Of a stretch of 64,000 nucleotides of DNA, positions 1 through 10,989 are shown in pieces. How positions within the stretch are numbered: position 1 is the stretch's first letter; each line of letters begins with the position of its first letter. The notes under the pieces were generated by a model. The model saw only the letters and a list, made by a program, of their open reading frames with translations, was not told where the DNA came from and did not search any database. This DNA is from Panorpa germanica (taxonomy: Eukaryota; Arthropoda; Insecta; Mecoptera; Panorpidae). The position numbers and the translations under genes are program-made. Where the stretch lies: contig OY783214.1 of the NCBI GenBank assembly GCA_963678705.1, forward strand, positions 3,038,001-3,102,000, read 5' to 3'.

Positions 1-215
1 AGAATACAGAATTAAATTGCGTGTGGACTTGTTGGCTTAAAGTTCAACGTTGTTAAATCACATGATCTGGGCGGCCAATTTCGATCACCATGACAAGAAA
101 TTACACGACTGACATTGTCTGATCAGCCGCATTTTCGAAGAATGGTCCGATGACTCCAGCCTGCCAAAAATTTGGATCAAACAGTGACAGACACATTAAT
201 GAATTTGTTTCTCAA
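1..215 (-). pseudogene. Mariner-like DDE transposase fragment, decayed
   Basis: Read on the minus strand, this stretch gives short blocks typical of the catalytic part of insect mariner-like transposases. VTV(stop)SKFLAGW is followed after a frame change by GVIGPFFENA at about 160-120, then NWPPRSCDLTTLNF at about 80-35. In intact relatives the middle block precedes a segment carrying the second catalytic Asp, and the PPRSCDLTPLDFFLWG block carries the third acidic site. Here much of the intervening segment is missing, stops and frame changes interrupt the frame, and the copy runs off the window start. It is a dead, internally deleted copy. The family call rests on remembered motifs. Confidence 0.6.
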
Positions 216-1839
216 CAATAACTGGAGGATTTTCTGAACATGAACTTCAATTTACTTCGCTTACAACATTTTAGCAGCTTCTCATAAGGGACATATGTAA
301 CCTATGTAGCTGGATTGAGTTGTTAAAATGTTTGCTTGTGCACCTTGGCTATACGGTACCTACGGCACTGCTCCAGCGCTTGTTTTAGCGCCTGTGCGAT
401 GATCCGCCACTGTCTTTCACCAGTGAAGACCGTTGTAACTGATCCTTGGATCATGCTGTGTAGGATCGTACCCCTCTCCTCAACGGTTTGAAAGTCATGA
501 AGGGCATGTTTATTACGTAACATAATATCCTTTACTATGTTTTAAATGTGTTGCAAACACAACCGGATATAGAATTACAATGGGATCATAATTTAAAATT
601 CATTCTTAAAAACAAGGTTCATTTAATTTTCTAGTTTTGTTATTAAAACTATTTGTTTAGATAATTTGATAAAATAAATATGATGTTAATAAGTGTTCTT
701 AATTGAATTACAAAAATGACTAATGTTTTACGGTGTGGTAATGCGGTGAACAGATTTAATAATTGAATTGATTTGACAGATTCTTAGATTGTTTTACCAG
801 CCCAATTTAATTTCCAATAGTCCAATCAAATTTAAATTCCAATTTTTATCTGACTGGGATATTAACGAATACTCTATATATTTTTAATTCTTAAGCGTAA
901 GTTTGAGAATCATAAAAAAGGTTATAAAATTTATAACAAACTCTTAGAAATGTTACCAGTCATATAAAAATTGGAATTTAAGTAGAAAATATAGCAATAT
1001 TCATTTTCAAAACTTATTTTTGCGGTTTCAACTCATTAAAAGGCAGTGGAAGAAAGCTTAAAATGTAGAAACGTTATTCATCTAACTAATTGCAGATTTA
1101 GATTTTGATTCGCGTTTATAGTTACTTACATAAAACGATTTAAACATAAAAAAAGAAGTTTTTTTATGTAATATTTAACCTGCTGTATAGTATCGCCATC
1201 TATATTTCGCGAGATAAAATGGCAAAGTATCGTTTCTCCTTAATATAAAAATATCTGCACTCTACCAAACTGACTGATAAGTTCGAGTACCTAATCTTAA
1301 AATCTCTATTTTAAAATAAATAAATGAAAGATATTGACAAGAGAACCCAACTATTACAAAAACATTTTTGAAACTTTTTACATGGACTAATTTATGTGGT
1401 GAGCTACTTTTGACAGATTTGTTTATGCAACAAATGAATTTATTGTTAAATAATTTTGCATTTCATATGTAAAACATTGTAGTTGATTCTCAGTGGCGCC
1501 ACAGCTAAGTATATGTAACGGGAGGGGTAGAAAACCTTTTTAAATTTAATTTTGATTAGTCAATAACATTCCAACACATGTTAAAACTACAAAGCTTCAC
1601 TGACAAGTCCACGTTCAGTACCACTGGTTTGAACTCAGTTTCAGGATCAGCAAACACAGCGGGGTGCTTTAAAGGGTGCTATGTTCTATACTCTCCCTTT
1701 TTAGGTTTACATGTAGGTGTCATATTAAGACATTGCGGCTCCCGTGCTTCTTGTTGGTGTCGCAAACAGGGGCAGCCCAAAGTTCTGTTTAATCAAAGGG
1801 CCTCATTCGTAAATAAAAATAAATATGCATCAAATAAAT
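216..1839. other. Spacer, no supported gene
   Basis: AT-rich sequence. A 66-codon open frame on the minus strand (323-523; its C-terminal part reads LKQALEQCRRYRIAKVHK) matches nothing I can name. It could be the tail of another transposase. A GC-richer patch near 1590-1800 reads WAAPVCDTNKKHGSR on the minus strand but is broken by stops. I can support no gene here. Confidence 0.4.
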
Positions 1840-2490
1840 GGGCTTGTGTCCTCATTTTCTAGTGGTCGATTTTTCAATTGTTGATTGAAATTGATGTTAA
1901 TAAATGTGTATTGGCGTGTCTATTTTATTAAATATCTAAATGTTGACGGAGATATAGCAATTAAAAATTTGAATTGTAGTTTTAGCGCTAGAAATGGTCG
2001 GCTATATTTGTATGGCGTGAAATGCATTTTAACATCAGTTATTTGTTGATTAGGTCAGTGCTGTGGTAATTTTTTGTAGCTATTGGTAGTCGAAATAATC
2101 AAGTCAAAGAATAATAAGTTTATATTTTATTTAACTCTGTTACGGCAGACATAATATTGTAATTTTATTGTTCCTTGAAATAGCTGTATAGATATATAAA
2201 TATATATAACAGAGATTTATGAGCTGTAAGGTTGGCAGCGATTGTCATGTCACATGCATTTAGAATGTTGTACAACGTTGAATCCCTTTAATAATCAAAG
2301 AGACAAAATGACTTTTTTAATTGTTAATATCTCTTAACATATAAGGAGTTATTAAAAAATAATTAAACATTTGAGGTTCTAGTAACCCACTTTACTTTAT
2401 CAATATATAGTACATAGGAAGCCCGAGAAACTATATTTAAAATAATATATAGTACACTTTTATAGAAATTAAGACATAGGACACAAGCCC
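1840..2490 (+). mobile_element. Short DNA transposon, family 1 (GGGCTTGTGTCC ends), copy A
   Basis: Non-coding element of about 650 bp with inverted ends: GGGCTTGTGTCCTCA on the left, and the reverse complement of GGGCTTGTGTCCTATG on the right. The inverted match extends into AAT/ATT at the outer edge. The interior contains the segment AAATGCATTTTAACATCAG and a stretch ending in TTAAAAAATAATTAAACATTTGAGG. The same sequence recurs at 19541-20174, 28485-29176, 35081-35712 and 35882-36338. This right half differs from the others by a small local duplication near the end, around 2400-2460. No transposase is encoded. The superfamily is unknown because I could not fix a target-site duplication. Confidence 0.75.
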
Positions 2491-2807
2491 ATTAAAAAAG
2501 TTCTTGGATAAATATTTTTTCCCTTATTTAGAAAAGGGTTACAGGACGAAAATCAACATTAGCACCATCTATGATAAAATACTAAGGAGAAGTATAACTC
2601 GACATGCAGACTGCAGAATATCAAAATTAAAACCTAATAGCAATATTCATATAAATTTTCAACAAAAAAAAAATGTAAATAACAAAATTTTATTTTTAAT
2701 TCAAATTACAACACAAGACATATGAAGTACTAGTGCGTTCATTTCTCTAATGGAAATTTTAAACAATGCCAATAATAAATGACATTACTGATTATGGTAC
2801 AATTAAT

Positions 2808-5727
2808 TCAAGCTTTGAGGCAATCTACCCAGAGTTTGACGGTTACGTTCAAATTGCTGTACCCCTCGTAAGCGACTGCTGGGAAGCCACTGGCGTATTT
2901 GTCGACATCTTCGAAATCGTATGGGATGTCATACTGAAATAATAAAAACGGGAAAATTAATAAAATTAATGCCACTTCTTCCATAGAACCACTTGGACCG
3001 GCCCTGCGTTCACAACAGACTATATTATAATGTTCCAAGTGCAAATTTATTTGTTTATATATTTACGCGATTCGTATGGTGGCTCGAAAACGGTTCCATG
3101 CATCTTTATGAAAATTTCCTATTTTAGACAGAAAAAAATTCTAAGACTTTTGGCGTCCTCAAATTTTCCCCTAAAGTTCTTGGAAACCCGTAATTTTGAA
3201 AATAAAAAAAAATTATCCTAAATAAAAAATAAAATTTTTTTTTTTACTTTTAGCTCTATAACTTTTCATTCGTAAAAGATAGAAAGTTGAAATTTTGTGT
3301 GTGTATAACGGTTTTCAATGCTAACATTTTTTGAAAATTAGAAATTAAAAAATTTTGAAAGGGGGCGTTGAGAAAATTAGCGACGGGAGTAAACTCTAGT
3401 ATGTTTATATCATACTAGCGTTTGCCCCGTTGTGAAGCGATGTTCTATAATATATTTTATTTAACATTTATAACTTCATTTCGAATTTTAATTCTATTTT
3501 TCGTCTTCTCAAATTTTTCTCTAGAAACTGGCAGTGGAAAAAAGCATGTGAATGAAACCTCTTAACACATTGCGATTATTTGTTATGAGGGTATCATAAC
3601 AAAACAATACAATAAGAAAACGCGCCGTCAACTCTACCTCATGGTGGTGTCGAAAAAAGAAAGCAATGCCCGAACAATAAACAGTTTTTATGGTAATAGC
3701 TAATTTGAATAAACATACAAAATTGAGCTCAAAATTGAAGTATTTTTAAATTGTCATTAAAGTGCTCTACTTCGCTGTTTTTTTCCTGAAATGGCTACAT
3801 TACTTAAAATGGAGGTGTGATGGGAACCAAATAACTTGAACTATTTACCACAATTGTGCAGGTGGTGGAGCACACGTCTTGAACAGGGACGCAGCTTCCT
3901 TGCTTGGCTATGTCGTTTTTCAACTTAGGAACCAGTGTGACATACGTTAGGTTGACATTCGTGACAAATATGTTGCTGTTATAGTCGGCTACAGCTTTGG
4001 TAAGAAGGAATCTGCACCTGTTAGCAGCAGAAGAAGTAGTCTGGAAATTTAATTATTTATTATTTTTTTTACTTAGATTCCATTTATAAATTGCGTTTTA
4101 TAATAATAATCTCGTCAAATAATTGTATGGCTAAAATAATGTATTGAAGTAATGTCTACTTACGGTGTTGGGTGTTTGCATAATGATATAAGTGAAGTAA
4201 TTATCAATGGACTTATTAACAGCAAGTGCACTCAAGACGATCCCACTTCCCAAGTTATTCAGATCGGCGTCAGTAGTTTTCGCAGTTGTCATGTTTTTGA
4301 TAATAACGGCTAGTTTGTCAACGACAGTCAAGTGCGCTTTTACTAATGGCGTTAATTCGTTAAGTACATTTCCCTCTCTTGTACCAAGGAGACTTTTCAG
4401 GAGAGCACTAACAACTCCTAGGAGTCCTCCTAGAAGATTTCCCAACAGATTTCCCAAAAGATCCACGATACCACCAATGAGACCACCCAAGAACTGACCA
4501 TTGGAGACCTAACAAAGAGATTCCGTTAATTGATTCTTCTGCGTGCATTAATTTGTTCTTGCCACTTCCTGGAGCTACCATTTCCATAATATGTTGAGTC
4601 TGTTTTAATAACTATACCCCATATTGATGATAACTATAATTTAAGTGTCCTTCATTTATTTACAATATTTCAAATATTTTGACTAGCTGTTTAACCCTGC
4701 GTGTGTACACTGGGTCTTTTAAGGAACAGTTGAAATTTCAAACCCCTATTTCTCTCTCATGAGTACGGAGCGCGCTTCACCTATGCCCCCTAAAAAATCT
4801 AGGTAGTGGTAGGGACTTAAGGATCTGGCAGTTTACAAGCAAAGGCGAGCTAGTGAAACTTGCCTCTGTTTTTCTCGTTGTTTTACAGTTTTTTTCATGG
4901 TTAAAATAAATGTTTTATGTAATTTAATATATTATTTCTTAGATTATATATATAGACTTCTTTTATTAGTTCATCTTTTTACTACAATAAGTTCTTGAAG
5001 ATGGGTGACAATTCAACGGTTGCGCACCGTAAATTCTCTTTTTGAAACTAATTATTATTTACTAATATTAATTATTATTTCATAACTTTTGTATTTTCAA
5101 TAATAAACACTTATTTTGTGCCGAATAATCACCGTAATCACATGCCTGAATCCGTAAAATATTCCACACTTTCAGGTGCACAAATAATTCAACTTTTTGG
5201 AGCCCACACCAAAGACACTACATTCTTTCGAAAGCTTATAGTCTAAGGTAAAAAAGTCTACAACCGTTTTTCTTAATATTTGTTTGTTATAAAGTTATCA
5301 ATTTTTTAACAATATTCCGTTTTTTCCGTGTTTTTTACCATTTGTGAATTTTTATTAACAACGGTTTTAACCTTTGGACTTTGGCAACTTCTGGACCATG
5401 TAGTAGACACTTCAAGACGTAATCCAGAATTTTTTCGAAAAACTCGAAAACTGTTCCCTCAAAGACGCAGTGTACACACCATGACTCGAAAAATATAGTG
5501 TTCACACGGAGGGTTAATAGTTGAAGTGTGTAGTGCATGTATTCTATGAATTTGCATAGAATAAAAGTCTACGTCGTATGCAGTGTACGTAACATTTGTA
5601 CTAAATATCTGACTATACTTTTGCCTCCGATTGTAAGTATTAGAAAATAATGATAAATCTGAATTACCTGAACTGCACAAGCCACCACGAGGATCGCCAA
5701 AAAGAACTTTGATGAAATTAACTTCAT
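2808..5727 (-). CDS. Four-exon gene for an unrecognised secreted protein (240 aa)
   Basis: Exons in transcription order are 5727-5668, 4508-4164, 4040-3849 and 2933-2808. All three introns are phase 0 with GT-AG borders, and the joined frame is 240 codons plus stop. Exon 1 is exactly a signal peptide (MKLISSKFFLAILVVACAVQ). Exon 2 (residues 21-135) opens with a Gly/Leu-rich amphipathic stretch containing LLGNLLGNLLGGLLG (37-51), then a helical-looking region. Exon 3 carries five of the mature cysteines' likely partners in the block C185-x6-C192-x3-C196 plus C144. Exon 4 ends in WVDCLKA (C237). NMT, NLT and NVT are possible N-glycosylation sites. The Leu/Gly repeat suggests membrane or self-association, but I do not recognise the family. 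Read-through of the exon 3 donor would give an alternative end after 15 codons. AATAAA lies on the minus strand at 2695-2690. The protein is probably exported; its function is unknown. Confidence 0.75.
3040..3400 (+). repeat. Dispersed repeat, copy 1, in intron 3 of the secreted-protein gene
   Basis: This stretch has GTATGGTGGCTCGAAAACGG, CTAAGACTTTTGGCGTCC and GGAAACCCGTAATTTTGA in order, followed by an AT-rich tail. The same blocks occur in reverse order and orientation at 23690-24075, so the two are inverted copies of one dispersed sequence. No coding frame or clear terminal repeat is visible. It could be part of a larger transposon. Confidence 0.55.
4695..5513. mobile_element. Non-autonomous piggyBac-type element in intron 1 of the secreted-protein gene
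   Basis: The element is flanked by TTAA on both sides (4691-4694 and 5514-5517), the diagnostic target duplication of the piggyBac superfamily. The ends are inverted: CCCTGCGTGTG on the left and CACACGGAGGG on the right. A second, subterminal inverted repeat runs from TGTACACTGGGTCTTTTAAG (from about 4704) to the reverse complement of TGTACACTGCGTCTTTGAGG (ending about 5477). The 819-bp interior has no transposase frame, only short open frames such as 5335-5538. It lies entirely inside the 1.16-kb intron (4509-5667), so it accounts for most of that intron's length. Confidence 0.75.
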
Positions 5728-5783
5728 AGTTGTTTTTTACGAAGAGATTCTTAAGATAATTACCGCTTGATAATTAAAAACAG

Positions 5784-5824
5784 ACTGGTGCTATAATGTC
5801 TAGTAACTAGCAAGCATACTTATA
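5784..5824 (-). promoter_or_regulatory. Candidate TATA box and initiator of the secreted-protein gene
   Basis: On the minus strand TATAAGTA lies at 5824-5817, about 90 nt upstream of the start codon at 5727. A CCAGTC initiator-like site lies at 5788-5783. The spacing (about 38 nt) is a little longer than the usual 25-32, so the true start may be nearer 5793. This is the only TATA-like match I noticed in a suitable place. Confidence 0.4.
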
Positions 5825-5829
5825 GCAGG

Positions 5830-6229
5830 TGGAAATCACATGATACATCGGCTGGTACATCGCATCGATGCCAGCCTGTAATGCTAGAAGTTGGCAGGCT
5901 CCCATTGGTTGGAAAATTTAACGAACAGACTAGGTAAATAAGACATTTTACGGAATTATGGAATGACAAAAATAAAATGATGGTGACAAAGATAGAATAT
6001 TTGAAGGAACTTTGTTCTTAGCTTTCGTAAATTTGACTAAAAGCTTAAATTTACAGACAGGGCCGGTTCGGGCGGTTTATACAAAATCATTTTTATTTTC
6101 TTTAAGGTAGTCGGGTGGTGACAGTCGTAAGCAAACGTACAGTCGGATATTTTTGCCATTAGGCTACATTCTTCCGCCTTAAATCATTAAATTACATATC
6201 ATTGTGCCATTCTGACTCCTTCCAAAAGA
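5830..6229. other. Upstream flank of the secreted-protein gene
   Basis: AT-rich spacer between the candidate promoter and a LINE remnant. I see no gene and no repeat family that I can match elsewhere in the window. Confidence 0.4.
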
Positions 6230-6960
6230 AAAAAGAATAATACAGATAATAAAACAGACAAATTTAAACTCCTACTGCTTCTCTCACTTCTGTTTCTACT
6301 CTGTTCTTTTCTTTATCTCCGTCATTCACATTTCCCCTTCCCTACCTCCCTTTAATAACTGTACAATCTTCTATTCACTTTTTACTCTTTTCTCACATGT
6401 ATATACACATACTTAATGTGCTATAACGTTTCTATCTCTCTCCAGCCCACCCTGTACATCCTTTTCTCTCTATTTTCCCACTATCTGCTGCCTTTTCCTT
6501 CGTTTCTCAATCTAAATCTTACAATTATTCTTATGTTTTTTGTCTCTTTCTCTCGTATGTACTCCGGTATCTCTCTTTCACAAATCCTCTTATATCTTTC
6601 ATTATATGCTATACTTCAATTACGAGAGTTCGGCGGCGACTCATACTTAAAACAAGTTGTGCGGTATAAACTGCCGACATAAGTAAAAAGCATTGACACA
6701 CTTATTTTTCTATAATGTATATAGAAACGAATAAGATAAAATTCATTATCGTATTATAGATTTATACCGCTCTTATAACTTCTTTTAAGTATAAATCGTC
6801 GCCGAACTACCGTGGTTTGGACTATATTATGATTTTTCCATTCTTTCCTGTTACTGTATCTCTCTGCCTTTCCCCTTCAGCTCGTCTTCCACACTTGTGC
6901 TTTCTTTCTTCTTCTCTCTGCCCCTTCTGTTGCCATTCCGTTTCTTTCAGACGTATATAT
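6230..6960 (-). mobile_element. Non-LTR retrotransposon (LINE) 3' remnant, split by a short transposon
   Basis: Pyrimidine-rich sequence that, on the minus strand, matches the A/G-rich 3' part of the better-preserved LINE end at 31190-32125. Shared blocks include those read on the plus strand as CTACTGCTTC, TCTTTATCTCCGTCAT and CTACCTCCCTTTAA. It continues past a family 2 short transposon inserted at 6610-6826, resuming at TCCATTCTTTCCTGTTACTG. No intact frame remains. Confidence 0.6.
6610..6826. mobile_element. Short DNA transposon, family 2, copy A
   Basis: About 217 bp with inverted ends: TACGAGAGTTCGGCGGCGAC near the left end, and the reverse complement of a variant, read on the plus strand as CGTCGCCGAACTACCGTGGT, at the right, followed by TTGGACTATA. 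It interrupts the LINE remnant on either side. Sister copies are at 16470-16942 (itself interrupted) and 30972-31189, with a partial copy near 27715-27785. No protein is encoded. The TATAGT.../...ACTATA ends would fit a TA-targeting family, but I could not prove the duplication. Confidence 0.7.
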
Positions 6961-8368
6961 TTAACATACCAACGAAATAATTTTGTATGTATAAAAATAA
7001 AAAATCTTTAATATCAAAATCAAATTTAACAATATTTTGTTACAAAGACAAAAGATCAGTATAACCGTTCTCGCGATATACGTTAACAAAATGTCTTTTT
7101 TATAATTTGTACGACTTTGTACCTGCCTGTTAAATATGTGGATTTTAATTATTAATACCTCGCATCATAGGTGGACCATACATTCGAATTTTTGTAATTC
7201 AATTAAGGACTGTTATACTATAAACAAGTCCAAATAAGTCGAAGTAACTCGGAGTCAATCGGTCATACTCGGGGTCAGTCAAAGAAAAGAATACTATTTT
7301 GTTTAAAATTGTGTTTGTATAAAATGTTTTTAGTTCAAAATGCCCTTTTTAAGTTTAAAATAATATGCTATAATACTCTGAGTACATAAAAATGAAATTT
7401 TTATACAATCTTATGCGTTATTAGTCCGTTTTATACTTTTAATTGTACTTTATGAGTTAGCTATACCACAAGCAACAACAATATTAAATTTTCCGTAATT
7501 AGAAATATCATCTTTTTTTAATTTGTTCAGGTGTTTTCATATCTAACAATTTATTACGTTTAATTATGTTTTCTATATAAAAAGTTTGTTCACCAGTATA
7601 TCTACCATATGGTGGCTTGTTATTATTCAAAATATTATCAACTAACGCTTTGCCCCGTTGCGGAGCGACGTATATTTATATAAGGTTGGCACGAAAGTAT
7701 TTTTGTTCAGTATTTCACAAATCGATCAAAAAAATATAATTGACATTTTTTTGTTTTATTTCACACTAAAAAAGGTCTGTTTAGTGTGTAAAGGTTCAAT
7801 GAAATAAATCGTAATTTTATTTCAAATTTTAATTTCATTTTAAAAATATTTTTTTATATGAATTTTATATCATTAATTTTGAAATATACGTTCCAGTGTT
7901 TTTGAAATAAACTTGTCAGGGTATTTTGCATCATGTCATAAACTCGGGTTTGCACCTTAGTGTACCCAGTACTCTTCGATTGAACCCTCTCGTTTGTTGA
8001 AATGTCTCTGCCTAGCATGACTACGGCAGTACGTCTGATTTCGCCTAATTCAATTCTGTAAAGATACACTTGCAGCAGTTAGTAAATAAAATAATTTTAA
8101 CTGAACCGAATTAGTCACAAATAACGTTGTTTCTTTTTCACTTAGTTCATAAAATACAAGAAGTCTTTTATTTATTCTGTCCATCTGGTGATTGAATCAA
8201 GCAGCCAATGGGAAGCCGACAAGTTATAGTATTCGCTGGCACCGACCTAGTGCGTCACGCGATTGGCACCTGTTGAATATGGCCCGTCAACATAGACCGT
8301 CACTCGAAGTGTTACCAATTGAAGATACTGTACTTTCTTACTGCAATTATTAATCTTTTTATTTAATA
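6961..8368. other. Spacer with mariner- and repeat-like scraps
   Basis: Mostly AT-rich. At 7637-7672 is a TTTGCCCCGTTGCGGAGCGA block that also occurs, diverged, at 3419-3443 as part of a short dispersed repeat. At 7682-7701 AAGGTTGGCACGAAAGTA resembles the terminal repeat of mauritiana-type mariners, and a similar end lies near 58884. The 71-codon minus-strand frame at 7854-8069 is unrecognised. There is no supported gene. Confidence 0.4.
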
Positions 8369-9948
8369 CTAGCTGACCCGGCGAACTTCGTACTGCCTAA
8401 CAGTCAATGAATGTCGTGTTTACTTTTAGCTGAACTAATTTAGGCTTTGATGAACGTAATACAATGATACAAAATAATATTTATTAATTTAGATAGAAAC
8501 ATAAAAGTATTTTATTATAATGAATGATGATGAAAACATACAGAATGAGGATAAAAATTAAAAAAATAATAATAATTAAGTATATCAAACTCATGTCAGA
8601 AAAAAATGATTGAAAACTATGTTGTGCAGATTGGAATACACTCGGATTAATTCATTAATGGGATTTTCATTCAAGCACCTTGTGGTAAACGACATTCTTT
8701 GTTTTTTGGTCAGGCGCAAGAACAAATAAAGCGGATGGTTTGCCGACACGTGAGCATGCCACGTACAATTCACCATGAGAAAAACATGCATTTTCTAGAT
8801 TGAGGCCACAAATAGTCAAGGATTGGTCCTGTGATTTGTTGATCGTCATGGCGAAGGCAAGACGAATCGGGAATTGAATTCGTTTAAACCCAAATGGCAT
8901 ATCCGTTGGGATCATCGGAATCCTTGGAATAAAAACTACCTCATCTTTAAATTTTCCTTTAAATATCCACGCGTGAATCACATTGCTCATCAGTTTTTTT
9001 ATCACCAAACGCGTTCCATTGCACAGTTTTGGTTAGTTTAAATTTCTAAGCATGATGACTACCGAGCCAACCTTAAGTTTTAAATTGTTCGGTGGTAAAC
9101 CAGGCACATTCAAGGAGTTTAAAAATTCACTTGAATAATTAGTGGCTTCTTCTTCGTTTGTTACACAGTCGATAGATTTGAATGAATACAGAGTACCTAC
9201 GATTTGATTTTGAATTAAAAAATTGAGGTCATCTACATCTTTATTTTTAGCGGCCAAAATTGCTCGCTCACTTATTATTTAGTATTTTTGTGGTTAGCAA
9301 TGATATCCGGGAATACTTTGTTGATTAGCTCGTCTTTTGATAATACACAATGGCTCTGGTGGCGGGACCAATGATGGCAAATTCACTTTACCACTAAGGC
9401 AGCACAAACCAGGCGTTTCACCAGCAAACCTCAATGCTCCACAATGCTAGCAAACAACGTCCATTGGACCAATGCAAACTAAACGATGCAAGCTGTAGTC
9501 GATGGTGCAATCATATAGAAACACTGCTCGATTCAAATCAATACTTGAACCATTTCTTCTTGCACTTCGAAGATTATTCCACTGTTCATCTGTACGATAA
9601 GCTCGACGATTTCTCGTTTCTAACCTAGCCGTTTCACGGGCTACCTCTCTTTGCTCTTGTGTTTGAGAAGCACGAATTAAGGCCCTTCTTTGCTCCATAC
9701 TAACGCGGCGCTCTTCTTGTGCAATTTCTCGTTCTTTATCAGATAATTGACTCGCGATATTCCGTTGCCTAATTGCATTACGGCTCTGCTGGGAAAGATT
9801 AGATTTTCTAGGACGCGGCATAGTTATTAATATTAATACTGAATGTGCACTCGCATAAAACCACAAAAAAACACTTTCGAGACATAGACAATAGCTCAAA
9901 GAGTATATAACCACTACATATGAATAGCTCATCAAGAAAAATTATAGA
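8369..9948 (-). mobile_element. Internally deleted Helitron
   Basis: On the minus strand the element begins TCTATAATTTTTC at 9948 and ends GGGTCAGCTAG at 8369. It lies between an A on the left and a T on the right, which is the TC...CTAG structure and A/T insertion of Helitrons. It carries remnants of the RepHel protein on the same strand (8667-9821). At about 1.58 kb it is far shorter than autonomous copies (several kb), because the replication-initiator domain and most of the helicase are missing. Confidence 0.75.
8667..9821 (-). pseudogene. Helitron RepHel remnant: N-terminus joined to the Pif1 helicase tail
   Basis: From 9821 down, the frame starts MPRPRKSNLSQQSRNAIRQR, followed by an Arg/Glu-rich helix as in Helitron N-termini. 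It reaches CIGPMDVVC, a TAG in place of a sense codon, then HCGALRFAGETPGLCCL. After about 9345 it changes to the helicase end: ERAILAAKNKDVDDLNFLIQ, KVGSVVIMLRNLN, a TAA, PKLCNGTRLVIKKL, RLAFAMTINKSQDQSLTICG, and FSHGELYVACSRVGKPSALF. These are motifs V-VI and the end of the Pif1-like helicase. The HUH nuclease and helicase motifs I-IV are absent. Only a few nonsense changes separate the surviving blocks, so the deletion looks fairly recent. Confidence 0.8.
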
Positions 9949-10562
9949 TAACCTATAAAAAGACATTTACACTTTTGTTAACCTGTACAATAAATCTTAG
10001 GTATTATTTTCTGAAATTAAAAATTAAATAATTTATAAATAATTTACACAAATTAATGTCTAAAACAAACAAATATAACAGTACCTAACCTTTCGAGACA
10101 TTTTACAAAAAATAAATTTCTGAACGCACACATGAATAGTTGTTACAGTATTTGACAGGATTGGACAACAAATGTTTGACATGAAATCACCATTTATTGA
10201 AATGATTAAGTATTTTCATTGTTTTTAAGATGTATTATGCTATTCGGGGCGGAGACAAATCCAACGAATCAATAACCATGAATATTGGTTCAGCAGATCT
10301 CGAGTTATAAGTGTTGTAACAAACCCGTCTTTCTTTTATATATTAAGATTTTAAGGCAATGTTGCAAATACGTTACATTTCATGAAAAAGCTTGTAACAG
10401 CAAGTGCTTGTTTGTCCTCTCAAAAAATTGTTTCATTTATTTTGTAATAGTTATTTACTTCATTTTTTTAATCACAGATGAAATATTCCAAATCAAATTT
10501 ACGAAAAATCACAGTGTATGTAGGGGGTAGGGCAGGCCAGCTCCGCAATTTGTGCCTAGAGG
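9949..10562. other. Spacer, nothing recognised
   Basis: AT-rich DNA between the Helitron and a hAT-type element. The short open frame at 10285-10530 has no visible homology or gene context. Confidence 0.4.
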
Positions 10563-10973
10563 CAGAGGCGGCCTGAGGGGGTGGCAAGCAGTGCAACCGC
10601 CCGGGGCCTCGCATTCTCGCGCAACAACCCAAGAAGAAAATTTCATTACTATATATCTATTTGAATCTCGCGCCTTGCGCTTTAGAAATCCCACTAGAAT
10701 CACTGCGTATATATTTTAAGACATTCATGTACCTTAGTTTATTATCATTAATATTTGTCGTCTTTGTGCTTGTTAACTTTTATAACACTTCCAATATAAA
10801 ATTTGATTTCTCGTCAATTATCATCAAAAATACTTACTTACAATTTACATAAATTCTACAAAAAACAATTGCCTCGCAAAGATCTGCCACCCCGAGGTCT
10901 CGCAAAGATCTCCACCCCGCGGCCTCGTAAAGTTTTGCCACACGGGGCCTCGCAATGCCTAAGGCCGCCCCTG
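10563..10973 (+). mobile_element. hAT-type short transposon, copy A
   Basis: Begins CAGAGGCGGCCTGAGGG and ends GGCCGCCCCTG, with near-identical 8-bp direct repeats outside (CCTAGAGG before, CCTAGTGG after). The CAGRGGCGG ends plus an 8-bp duplication are the marks of the hAT superfamily. The interior has GC-rich ends around an AT-rich core with AATATTTGTCGTCTTTGTGC and no transposase. Three other copies lie at 13346-13695, 21015-21392 and 29753-30109. Confidence 0.8.
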
Positions 10974-10989
10974 CCTAGTGGCCACCGAT

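Noticed and set aside
4207-4497. 96-codon plus-strand open frame
   Set aside because: It is the antisense shadow of exon 2 of the secreted-protein gene, whose frame is supported by a signal-peptide exon and matching splice phases.
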